NCBI GenBank assembly: GCA_022885665.1
Contig: JAGQDJ010000391.1
Span: forward strand, 1-64,000
DNA: 64,000 nt
Direction: 5' to 3'
Source of the DNA: Triops longicaudatus
Taxonomy: Eukaryota > Arthropoda > Branchiopoda > Notostraca > Triopsidae
Shown piece by piece: positions 36,301-47,212 of the stretch. A program made the translations under genes and the position numbers. Numbering within the stretch: position 1 is the first letter of the stretch; each line of letters starts with the position of its first letter. The notes below the pieces were generated by a model that saw only the letters and a program-made list of their open reading frames with translations, did no database searches and was not told the DNA's origin.

Positions 36301-39159
36301 TGCACGTATAACGTAATGAATTTTGCGTAAATCTGCACATTATAATTTTTAAAACTAACAAGATAGCAAAGGAATAAAAATGCTGCAAAAAGAACCAACT
36401 CTAAAAACGTTACGATCTTTACTTCAATTATTACGACGAATACTCGTCCCTTGCATACAACAACGATTAGCCTTTAAATAGTTTATATCGGCTAATTTAA
36501 ACTTACATTGCCGCTAAGGTACAGTAAAGTGTAAGGAATGAAACTGGCAAGAGTTTCTTTTAACAAGTGCCGCTCGTATGGTCCGTTCAAGAGCGCTGAC
36601 ATATTGATTTCTCAGGTCAGGCACTAACATTAGTACATTTCACAGCTACTCCGCTCAAAGCTGAAACGCATGTAGATGCATGCTCTACGTTTTTATGACC
36701 ACAGAGTAAATGTATTATTTCTACAAAATGCTTTCTAAATTTTATAGACCGTAAATCACACCAATGTTTTGGCTATTTGTAAGGGCGTTTTGAATATGGT
36801 ATTTTTTACAGTAGGCATTTTTTACTAAGACGTTAGGAAATCAGGCTACGTATTAGAAAAAAAGGACTGGATTAAATCGAGTAAAATGCGAATCAATTTG
36901 AGCTCATTACCAACTTTTCATGGAGACGACCCAAGGCAGCAATAATTTTGCACTGGCCCTCCTTCGTGGAGATGAAGAAAATTTTCTCTATATGCCTCAG
37001 AATGTTCTCATAAAGATCTGTCCAAAAACAAACGTCAGCACCTTCAAATTTCTAACTCCTATCTAATATAGTGCACCAGAATAAAATAAAAAATAAACTT
37101 TACCTTCGTATGATGCAAATATCGCATAAGGCAAAAAACCGACAATTTCGTCAAAATACAGGACCCCATCCCAGTCCACTAAAAACTCTGTTAGGAAATA
37201 GTAAACTCTTTCTAACGGAGCTCCGATAATAATCTGAAACTGTAAAATCTTCCTCAAAAGCTCTCTCTTGGTTGCCACGTTTTCATACGGATCCTTTTCA
37301 ATCATTTCTGCAAAATTTCAACATTTTTTTAAAATAAATATTGGAAAATAAATATTATTAAGCTTGTAGAGCACTTACCGTGAACTAAAGTAATATAAAT
37401 CCACCGTAAAAGTCTGTTGTACACACCCTGGTCACCAATCCGAGATAAAAGTAATACGCGGTACTCCGAACAGCTCAACAAGGATGCAATTTTATTGGGT
37501 AGCGTCACTTGTTCAAACTTGTCAACCAATTCTGCCATGCTGTAAAGAAAAACTACACATGAGACAAAGCCAAAAATTAATAGAATCATGAATCCTAATG
37601 TAAAGTAACACTTGTTCTACTGTTGGTTTACGAGTAACAACTTATCATAATTGCTCAAATTTATTTTTGTTTCATTTTTTTTTTACTTTCTAATATGAGA
37701 TAGGATGACTTGTTTTGTGATGTCTACACGGATAGTCGGTTGGATGTTAACGAATCGGTTGGATGGGATTAAAGAGTTTCGCTTCAGTTTCTTTGACGAA
37801 GTGGCATTCATTGGAGCATTCCAGTCGATTGCGTCTTGCTTATCGCCATATATTCGATCAGATACAGCTCTGAGTTCTGCTTCAAAATCGGACCTCAAAG
37901 GCGGGAAAGAGGCAGCGATGCTTCTAGAGGAGACCGCTTGCACCACCAGATCCGGACGTACTTCTTTCATACGGCTACGTCGTTTCACGTAAACATTGCG
38001 GGCTTGAAAAATATCTTTTTGAGAAGCTTACTTTAGAAGAGCGGAAAGATGCGGCACCCAACCGAAACGCTTTATATTGAGTAAGACCGTTTCCACGTGC
38101 CACCTGCGAATATGGGGCCCTGTTAAGTTGGCAAGCAACTCACACGCTTGTGGAGCCTACAAGGGTTACGATGAAGAGACATTTGGAATGAATAATTTTA
38201 AGAGTTTACAAAGCGGTCTACGGAGACGAAGTTGAGCAAGATGCCGTACAATTTTTCAAGTTCTCGTAAGGATTCAACCAATCTGTACTTGATAACACCT
38301 GTAATAAACGGCAGTTCGAGAAGATATTACTAGATAAAACCGAAGTCAAGGAAAAGTAAAATACCGTTAATAAATGTCAGGCGAGATTTAACTGCATTAA
38401 CCGGACATCTATATTTATACGAAATCAGCCAAAGTCCGACGTTCAAAGCATCTTTGGCAGATATCCGACTCGACGGAACGCAATCTAGCAAGTTTATCGA
38501 ACCCAGGCCCATAACTGCAAGAACACAAACTTGTTAATAGTACAAACTTAATGAAAGTCACGCATATCCAAACGCGCCTTCGGTCGGACGAAACTCAGGG
38601 CTCAAAATTTCGTCTATCCGAATGCGCTTTATCAAGTGCCACGAAAGATTCGCTCGCTGACGTAAATTAACGGAATAATTATACATAGCAATGGATTAAG
38701 CGTTAATCTTGTAGATTAATTGTCACTACTCCAACAAATGGAACTGTTAAATTTATTACGTGAAACGGAGAGGACCAAAAAAGTAACACGCGAAATGTTT
38801 TTTCGCTACAACCAAGAATACGCCAACTTTATTTGGTTTCTTTCAAAGCTAAGGCTAGTCATGCCGGACGACTTACCATCTTTCATAATCTCTCTGACAG
38901 TTCGCAAATGCGTCTCTTGTCTAGGCTCTTCTTCACTTATATCGGCATCGCTATCGTCCACNCCAAAAAAGTAACACGCGAAATGTTTTTTCGCTACAAC
39001 CAAGAATATGCCAACTTTATTTGGTTTCTTTCAAAGCTAAGGCTAGTCATGCTGGACAACTTACCATCTTTCATAATCTCTCTGACAGTTCGCAAATGCG
39101 TCTCTTGCTTGTCTAGGCTCTTCTTCACTTATATCGGCATCGCTATCGTCCATGTCCAT
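33372..39159 (-). CDS. CENPI: centromere protein I (CENP-I/Mis6) homologue
   Basis: This is a subunit of the constitutive centromere-associated network, working with CENP-H/K/M at inner kinetochores. Phase-consistent exons are 38514-38365, 38298-38210, 38156-38032, 37974-37687, 37539-37379, 37307-37104 and 37017-36911; then 36595-36507, 35555-35337, 34618-34494, 33879-33738, 33653-33453 and 33386-33372. All-helical HEAT-like segments match the CENP-I pattern, including LEKLYGILLNFVSVDRF, a Trp-Val-Pro-His-Leu block before KEVRPDLV, and LLRKILQFQIIIGAPL. A likely first coding exon (39159-39065, MDMDDSDADISEEEPRQ) is acidic. The link from that exon to 38514 and the link between 36911 and 36595 are not resolved in phase, so a small exon may be missed at each. 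The C-terminus after 33453 is tentative. The identification rests on pattern recognition without an alignment. Confidence 0.75.
34000..34096. mobile_element. probable short MITE in a CENP-I intron
   Basis: The segment runs from CAGTAGCCAGGAAC to CTCCTGGCTACGGGCCTG. Its ends are imperfectly inverted (GTAGCCAGG and CCTGGCTAC) and resemble those of the nested element at 31857-32007. No clear target duplication was found. Confidence 0.45.
34999..35142. mobile_element. long imperfect hairpin / MITE in a CENP-I intron
   Basis: The outer arms are CTGCGGTCCCA and TGGGACCGCAG (perfect, 11 bp). Inner arms are GTTAGTATAGCCTTTTTCC and GGAAAAGGTTATACTAAC. Together the 144-bp unit can fold into one long hairpin. 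It lies in the intron between the exons at 35337 and 34618. A small foldback transposon is the simplest reading. Confidence 0.7.
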
Positions 39160-39285
39160 AACAGTCAATTTTGCACTTCACCGAGATGCGTACGCCTAGC
39201 TTATCTTCACTTATATCGGCATCGCTATCGTCCACGTCCATAACAGTCAATTTTGCACTTCACCGAGATGCGTACGCCTAGCTTA
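38775..39285. repeat. tandem duplications around CENP-I exon 1, with one N
   Basis: A 188-bp unit (38775-38961) recurs at 38963-39155, with a single N at 38962 marking the junction. A second, 82-bp unit is repeated at about 39122-39203 and 39204-39285. Each unit contains part or all of the first coding exon of CENP-I. The left 188-bp copy lacks four bases present in the right copy, which shifts its frame. The N and near identity allow an assembly collapse or haplotype join as well as a true duplication. Confidence 0.9.
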
Positions 39286-40419
39286 TTTACGTCCGCTCTA
39301 CACTTGTTGACGTTTGGTTCTAAAACCTCAAGCGCGCGTAATCGGTTTACGAGTCAATGAACGTCCGTGTTTCTACAAGAAACCGATACTCGATAGTTAG
39401 CCTGTCGATACCAACTATACGATTGGCTCTCATGTAAGCAACTCCGCCTTAATAGTAATTTACTGGGAAGTAATTTACGAGTCTTGAGCAGCAGTTATGA
39501 GCAGTAGCACTTGTACAGCGCAACCCGCTTATCTGAGTAGGCCTGGGACCAGATGGACAGTATTCACATGTGCGGAGTATTCAAAAATACAGAGTTGCGT
39601 ACACGGCATCTTTTTTCTTTTGGACGGTTTGCTTCACTCTTTTAACTTGGCGACAAAGCATAAACTTGGCTTAATTAGTATGTCTTCAACGATGAAGGGT
39701 GAGAATGAAGGGTTTTAGCTTTCTTTTAATGTAAAAACTTTCTGGTATTTCCTAAGAATATAATGATTTTCTAGTTGTCAATGTTATTTCCCAAAGATCC
39801 GTATTTATATAGACGGAGTCATTCAGCATTGAAAGATGTACACTGGGGTTTAAACATAAGTAAAAAAACCGACATATTCAATTATTCATTATTCAATAAA
39901 AAGAAGTCGGCGTACATTGCACTAAATGGGCTTAAAACGGGGCGCCTCAACTTTTCGTTCGATTTTGTGGAATATTCAAATAACCGCTATCCAATAAGTG
40001 GAAATCACTGTATTATTTATTCACAAATTACGATTATATAGTTATTATAATAACAATCAGGTATTTGGTAATAGCTGACACGACTTTTTAAGCTTTAATA
40101 AGAATTTTCTGAGATATATAGATATATTGGCGAAATGCTGACAAAGGATGCTCAATCCGAGGAACTTCCAATCAAGTTAAAAAAAAAAAAAAAGATTTCG
40201 ACTTGTAATTCCGGCTAACTTACGTTTATGGGTGCGAACGACTCAGGCAACCCTGTGCCCTCTTCCAAGAATCCTTATTAACTGCCAACGTTGATGCACA
40301 TTCCTCTGGTCCGCGACCCAGCCCTCATGAATAGTTGTCCGGTAGTGCGTACCAAAAAAGCGTAGTGCTTACCCGAACGGGTGATTAGTCTTTAACGTAA
40401 ACCAAAATAAAAATACAAA
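39160..40419. promoter_or_regulatory. divergent CENP-I / SLC9B intergenic region
   Basis: This 1.26-kb stretch separates the start codons of minus-strand CENP-I and plus-strand SLC9B, so it should carry both promoters. Beyond the repeated exon 1 fragment (to 39285) and a poly-A run near 40180, I see no gene and no recognisable regulatory motif. Confidence 0.5.
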
Positions 40420-43400
40420 ATGAGTACCGTCCAACCAAAGCAAGTCGAAAAGTCGGATATCGAAATCGCCGTGAAACCACCCGGTGAGTACCTATCCTTT
40501 TTTCACCGACATTAGAACCCTTACCTAAAGTAAACAAAACACTGTCCGCTTTTTTGCAGATCCTGAATCTGATTCAGGCATTGCCACTGTCATTATCGAG
40601 CGCGAAATCAGACCCGAGCCGGGTCAAAGCTTAGATGAAGCTAAGCACACCGCAGTTGAAGAAGCCGTTGATATATTACGGTCAACGTTGCAAGACTTGG
40701 GAGCGGAAGCCACCGGGGAAGTCGTAATTCAACAATTGACTGAAATGGCTGTAGTTGAAAAGTTTACTACTGAAATGCCACATACAGCGACGCATAAAGA
40801 ACACCTACGTTTTCCTCCTGCTCCAAAAAAAGTCGAGGGTACAACTCAGAGAAGCGTGGAAGAACCCGTACGAAGTCCGGCTGTGGAAACGGCAGCACCT
40901 TCTGCGCTGCATATTACTGTTCCGAGTACCTCGACGCCTTCCACCGTCGAAGTGACTGATCCCGCATCTCCAGGTCAGATTGACTAGACATCAAACTGCG
41001 GAAACGGGTTGCACTTTAAATCATATGATTTGCGGTGCAATGAACACTGCAGATCTCGGTTACAAGCAAGTCGGAGACGTGCCACTAGAACTTATTGCTC
41101 ATTGAAACTTGTCACACTAGATTTTGTGTCAGAACGCTTTTTCTTAAAAAAAATCACATGGACACCGTAGAATACTAGTTGCGGTATTTTACTTATTTTC
41201 ATTTTATTCATTGAATTCCCATTATTTTACTTCTAATAGTTTATTTACTGTGTTTGTCATTCCGTCATTATTTACTAGGAGTGAGACACAGACGAACCAA
41301 TTCAGAGTTATCCATGTGGTTTCACCAACATTGTGCCCCAATGCTACGAGACGACAATCCATTACCGCCCAACCCTGACCATTTCCAGCAGTGTTTCGAC
41401 GCACTTCGCTGTCCACCGCATTCCGGTGTCGCGGGCTATTCCACGGCGGCTCTAATAATAGCGATCGTTTGGGGCGTTTTATGGAGTATTTTTGGCCAGG
41501 AAGTGGAACCTGGTGGCCAAGTCTTTGCCTTGTTAGCCTTAATTACGTTAGGATTAATCGGAGGCCGCCTCGTAAGCTTGTTCAGATTGCCACCTCTGTT
41601 GGGAATGCTTCTTGTCGGGCTGTTTTTGAGGAATTTCACAAACGTCGGAGATTACATTAATTACAGTTGGGCATCAATTCTACGGTATAATCTCATTATC
41701 CTCCAAGTCACTATCATTATTAATTGCAGCATTTTAGTTACACCCTTTAACTATTTGCCGAAGAAATTTACGATTTTCTTATAGTTTCTCTTTCTTTAAA
41801 AAAAATACAAATTTATTCTGTTATTTTATTCATTTAATTTATTTTGATAGGACTATTGCGTTGGTAATCATTATTCTGCGAGCAGGATTGGCACTTCGTA
41901 CTTCAGTATTGAAGGAGAAATCCGGAATGATATTCCGATTGAGTATTCTGCCTAATGTTGCCGAAGCCACACTGGTGGCGATATTGACGCATTTCATCTT
42001 GAACTTACCGTGGATTTGGGCGTTTATGCTTGGGTAAAACGAACACACTTTGATATATTCGTACCAATAAGAATTATTTAATTTGACAAATGTGGGGGAA
42101 AGGTTCGTCTTTTCCGCTACGTCACCAGCAATCGTGGCACCAGCAATGATAGAAATGGAGCAAGCTGGTCTGGGTACTGTCAAAGGTATTCCAACCGTTG
42201 CATTGGCAGCTACGGTGGTTGATAACGTATTGTCCATCGCGGTGTTTAGTATTCTACTCGGAGTGTCATTTTCGACGGGTAATTTTTCATTCTTCTTGTA
42301 AGTATTTCGAAAGGTTTCAAGAATAGGTTTCTTTTAGTTGAGTTTTTGGAAAACTTGTCCCATGCTCCACTAGAAATCTTGGTTGGAATTTTGTGTGGTG
42401 TCGGCTGGGGATTGGTTTTGAGGTACTTTCCGAGTACTGATCAACAAGCGGTTCGCTATTTCCTTTACCCATGCGTGTGTAGAAAGAAAATAATTTTTTT
42501 GTTTCAACTTTCAGGGAAATATTATTGGTGCAAGACTAGTTTTACTTGTGGGAGGAGGCATCATTGCTGTCTTTGGTGGCAGACGTATCGGGTATTCCGG
42601 TGGGGGGCCTTTGATGGCGTGCCTCATCATGGCGCTCGTTGCGGGGACAAGTTGGCGCGGGAAGAGTGGGTGGACCAAAGAAAAGGTCGGTTGAAGAGTT
42701 TAAAAGAATGATCATCTACCTTGCAACAAATTTAACAAGAATAGATCATCTTCTATTTTTAACAGAATCCAATTGCCCAAGTTTTAGACGGAATATGGGT
42801 GTTCTTCGAAGCTATTTTATTTGTTCTTATTGGGGCTGAAATTGTTCTTAAACATTTGGATTCCCGCATAATGGGTTGGGGATTTGTGATCCTCTGCGTA
42901 GGCATCGTGGTAAGTGAACGTCCCCGTGAAAGCCTTAAGCTAAGCAATTCATTCCGGCTAATTGTTTTAAAAAGGCACGCTGCGCATTTGCGTATTTCTC
43001 GGTGACGGGCGGTGACCTAAACCACGACGAACGGCTTTTCATAGCGCTCTCGTGGTTTTCGAAAGCGACTGTGCAAGTAAGTTCAGACTAAAAAAAAAGG
43101 ATCCTGTAGCGTACTGATTGAACAATTCTGCGGATTTTTCGTAGGCAACGCTTGGGCCTATGGTTCTGGAAACAGCGCGACAATTGCATACCGGCCCCGA
43201 GGCTGAACTAGTCGGAAGCTTGATCCTCACATTGGCAGTTTTTGCCATTCTTGTTACAGCTCCAGTAGACGCGCTAATTATGCGCGCCGCCGGGTATTCT
43301 TTATTAGGCAAAGCAAGCCTGGAAATCGACGACGAACCCCAATCTTTGCCCTTACTTGGTGTAGAACCCGGGTTGCCACTATCAACGCGAAACCCGGTTA

Positions 43401-43420
43401 ATGACGAATCAAATGTATAA
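40420..43420 (+). CDS. SLC9B: sodium/hydrogen exchanger 9B family (NHA1/NHA2, CPA2 type)
   Basis: This is a cation/proton antiporter of the bacterial NhaA-like CPA2 branch. Ten exons (40420-40483, 40560-40973, 41279-41684, 41851-42033, 42103-42278, 42338-42450, 42515-42685, 42766-42909, 42975-43076, 43145-43420) close to 682 aa. Residues about 1-200 are hydrophilic. About 12 hydrophobic helices follow, with family blocks GGRLVSLFRLPPLLGMLL, FSATSPAIVAPAMIEME and FSVTGGDLNHDERLFIALSW. At the ion site, where the family usually has Asp-Asp, this protein has VVDNVLSIAVF (codons GAT AAC at 42221-42226), so the second acid is Asn. It converges with the carrier gene 427 bp downstream. The ATG at 40420 is the first in frame and precedes the acidic tail. 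Confidence 0.94.
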
Positions 43421-43846
43421 CTATCCAATGAAACAGCATTTATTCCAATGTCTTTTGTGTAAGAACGAGGAAGAATACAGTTAATCTTTCACTTTTTTTA
43501 AATATAGAAGCGTTTTCTTTGCTAAACAATCCGCTTACACCAATATGATGTCTATAGCACGATTCTCACTAAAACAGAAAATTACGTAAAACGCCTAAAA
43601 CTAGAACAAGCAGCAGTGGGAGGAGATCAGAGCAATATGTTATGGTCTCCCAATTTGTTCAAAATGAAGTTCTCAAACTTTCTCTATACAGAAACTTTCA
43701 AGGCGGGTGGATGGGTACAATTCAAAATGAAGTCGGTTAAATTACACGACAGAAACTGTATCGGCGTACGGTAAAATTGCAATAAATTATGTCCAGATCA
43801 CTAAGCAAATCAACGACGCAAAACCGTCCATTTTGAGACCAGAACT
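43421..43846. other. convergent intergenic region, SLC9B / SLC25
   Basis: Both genes end here, so this holds the two 3' UTRs. I see no coding sequence or mobile element. Confidence 0.5.
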
Positions 43847-46256
43847 TCAGTATAACTTCTTGAGCTGCTCGTAGGATAAGAAGAAAATAACATTCCATGG
43901 CCCCATACGAAGCCAAGTAGGAACAAAACCTTTGTATAAGGCCATAACACCTTCGTGTCGCACCGTCTAGTGATAAAAGCAAAGTATTATTATCAATATT
44001 TTCTGATCAGACATATTCCGAATAAAAGTTGAAATACCTGCACTAAGCAATCAATAGTGCCAGAATACAATCGAACACGAGGTAAGGACGCCGCACCACA
44101 TTCAGGGGCCACATCAGCACTCATTTTAAGTCGCCGCTGATTCATAAGCCGAACCTAAGAAACCAGAGCAAAGGTGTTTTTTTAAACTTTCGATCTCAGA
44201 GCTCATTTTCAATTCTGCTAAATAGCTCCTTATACAGAATATCCGGAAAGGCATCAAGAATGAACACGTACGACACCTAATAAATTCTCCGTGTGGGTTT
44301 AAGCTCTAAATATATGTCCCCAATAACTCCCATCATTCACATCAAAAGAGCTAATATGAAACTATTAAAAAGGCACTTCGAAAAAATGCTCTCCAACCTA
44401 TTATAAGCCTATATCGGCCCTAACAACAAACCAAACCCAAACTGCCAAATAAACTCTTCCAGGTATTCACTAAAACAAAAAACAGGTTACTATTTTCAGA
44501 TTTATCGGAGTAAGAATATCTCGTTGCTGTAAACTTTAATTTGAGCAAAAATAATTACTAACCGACTGAAAAGCTTTAATAAACCCTTCTGAGCCTCATT
44601 TGCCTTCGTTAGTGGACAAAATGATCAACGAACCAATTAGAAACCGTTTCCAGTTTTCACTAGGACTCCTGTCTCACTAGGAAACGTTTCAGAAAACCCG
44701 GCTTTCATATTTTGCTACTATAAATACCACTGGCTCAAGTCCAATCAAACCATAATGAACGCAAAGCAGCTCCATGAATGCTTAATTTTGACTGCTGTGA
44801 TTTAAGCACAATTTTCCATTTCTGCTCATGGCAGTGTATAAAGGCTAAATGCTCCGCTGAAAAAAAGCGAGACTAGATAGCACCGGTTGATAATACGTAC
44901 CCGCACGACATCAATGGGCGTTGTTGCAACAGCTCCTCCCAAGCTCGAAATAAGACTTGATAACAAATGGTTGTAAGCCGTATCACCAGCAAAGCCTTCT
45001 TCAATCAGGTAACGTTTTGACATATCGTAAATAGGCAATTCCACAGCCGTAATTACAGCTGCTCTTTGCGCCGTAGGCCCCACACCCTATCAGAAATAAG
45101 AAATAAACGCTTCATTATACAGCATTGCATAACTGTGATAAAGCTGAAACTGCAAATAAATAAACACATGTTAAGTGGTACACTGCAAACAAGTTATACA
45201 GAAAATTCCTAGCAATTTGTAAAGAGCCCGGTTTCTTTGAAAAATTTAGAAAACGCTTAGCAGGTTCTAACACATTTTACAACAGTGGTTTCTTTAAGTA
45301 ACAAGTAATCATGATACATTACCTTTTTCGAAAAAAAAATAAGGAAAATGCGGTTGACCGATTTTTTTCTAAAATGGTAAAGATCTATAGGGCCAGAATT
45401 GACGAAAAATTTACTAACAGGTTTGCTTTTTCTTTTAAAAGTAACAGAATGGATATCGAAGAATATAAACTAATACAGTTACTCGAAAAAAATTATCCGA
45501 ATATATTAACTAACATAGTTTGTAACGCAAGAATACTTCAGCAAACAAATCTCTGAAAAAAAACAGCTTTTCCGACATTTCAAAATCCATGATCTCTTTA
45601 AAGAATAAATAAAATTACCCTCCACAATCCAGCTACGCCTTCGCGTCTGTAGATATCATAAAAACATTGTGTAACTGTTTTCTGTTGCATGGATCTTGAG
45701 CAAGCCTGCATCCGGACCTTAAGAACATCCGTAGGATTCGCTACCGTGGAAGCCAAAGTTCCAGCAATGACTCCACAGACTACATTCATGCCCAGACTTT
45801 CTTCTCGTCCGTGTTTGACTAACAAGCCCTTGACACTGTAGTAAATGCCAAACTTTAGGCTACCGTACGTGGCTTGGCGTAGAACGGCCGGTGCGATCCT
45901 AGGAAAAAAAAAAAAACAGCGCGTCTTAACAAATCCAGTTCGAACTCGTGCAATGGCATTTTATGTGAAATTACCCAGAATACAGCGCCCGGAAGCCCTC
46001 CTCCTTCGTAATGCGGAAAAGAGCATGGAACATACCATTATACCGTACAGCAGAGTGCCGGCTGTCGACTTTCTGCCCTTGGATCTGAAGGCGGGTTTTC
46101 GTGGTATCTAGAGGAAATGTGCCTATGGAAGGTCACAAGAGAGTAAATTTTAGTTAAGGTTCATCCTTACAAAACGAATGATGCTAAGCTACCTAACTCA
46201 GCAGCACACGATGAAAAACCGCCATAGATAAAAAGTCGCCAGTCCTTGCCTCCCAT
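43847..46256 (-). CDS. SLC25A30: mitochondrial carrier, UCP5/BMCP1-like (SLC25A14/SLC25A30)
   Basis: This is an inner-membrane carrier with six helices and a three-fold repeat. Six exons (46256-46193, 46122-45975, 45898-45619, 45086-44901, 44154-44038, 43966-43847) close to 304 aa. The three signature motifs are FPLDTTKTRLQ, NPTDVLKVRMQ and TPIDVVRVRLM. Other family blocks are DWRLFIYGGFSSCAAE at the N-terminus, IAPAVLRQATYGSLKFGIY, and LRMGPWNVIFFLSYEQLKKLY at the C-terminus. The order and length match SLC25A14/A30. The exact paralogue is not certain. An in-frame upstream extension exists, but the conserved MGGKDW start is preferred. The upstream region has a CCAAT box and two CRE-like sites. 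Confidence 0.95.
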
Positions 46257-46621
46257 GTGTTGATGAGAGGACTTGTCCTTTTCACGATTAAGAGTTGATT
46301 CTTTGGTCGGCAGCTTGGCTCCCGGGGAAACACTGCTAAGCTGCACAGACATACAAAGAAATTTCACGTCAGTCACCAAAAACACGTGTCCTATTTCACA
46401 AGATCCCACTAAAGACTTCCTTTGCCTCCGTTCACAGAACTGTCGTGTTCCAGAGGATTCCGAGAGTCTAATGCGCAAAACCCACTGCAGAAACTCAGAC
46501 GCAGTCTACGAAACACTCAAACCTTACCAAATTCTTTCAAGCTGAAATTCACATGAAATAGCTTCATGCTAATTGACCTTGAATGTTACTAGCGCGTGGT
46601 TCTACAACCGACGAAGTTCAG

Positions 46622-46688
46622 TCAACAAATTCTACTGTGCCATTGGCTGACGTCATTCTATGGCGCGACTGGTCGTGACGTCACGGGC
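46622..46688. promoter_or_regulatory. CCAAT box with paired CRE/TGACGTCA sites
   Basis: ATTGGCTGACGTCATTC (about 46633) combines an inverted CCAAT box with TGACGTCA. A second TGACGTCACG follows about 30 bp later (about 46676). They lie about 380-430 bp upstream of the carrier ATG. In animals TGACGTCA binds CREB/ATF-type bZIP factors. Confidence 0.65.
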
Positions 46689-47212
46689 GCTTGTACTGCT
46701 CGAAAAATGGAAGAGACCGGAACGTTTTGCATACACTGCCCCCGGACTTTCTCCGGTTCTGGGATTGCAAATGACTCACAGTTTGCGACTTCGCGTCGTA
46801 CAATACGTTAAGATGGGTTCACTAGCATTAAAGACAATTCGATAAGATTGACACAAACAAGTGGAACTCGGAGCGCAACTGCGCAAAATTTTTCTGGTTT
46901 TTGTCGAGACAGAAAACCTCTGTAGTCGAGACAAGCGTTGAAGCAAAAATAGCTGAACCCTTAACCTGGCCAAGTTTGGCGCTCGTGCTTTTGTCAAGCT
47001 TGTATCTGGTGGAAATTGGTTTGCAGGCATCAATGCAAGTGCACGACGAAAATCACTCCGTAGAAGCCGGACAAAAACGAAAAGAAATAAAATAAGCTTT
47101 CTTGGACTCTGCCCGGTTGATACCGCATGTTTATTGATAGCATGATACAGAAAGTCACAAAGGGAATGAACATTATGTTGTATGAACGGAACATGAGACT
47201 AGCGAGACCAAA

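Noticed and set aside
38535..38700. A frame with ANLSWHLIKRIRIDEIL as a missing CENP-I exon
   Set aside because: It resembles the expected helix, but no donor/acceptor pair gives the right phase and half of it is an inverted repeat. Left unresolved.
38720..39243. Plus-strand frames across the tandem repeat
   Set aside because: They are antisense to CENP-I exon 1 copies and cross an ambiguous base.
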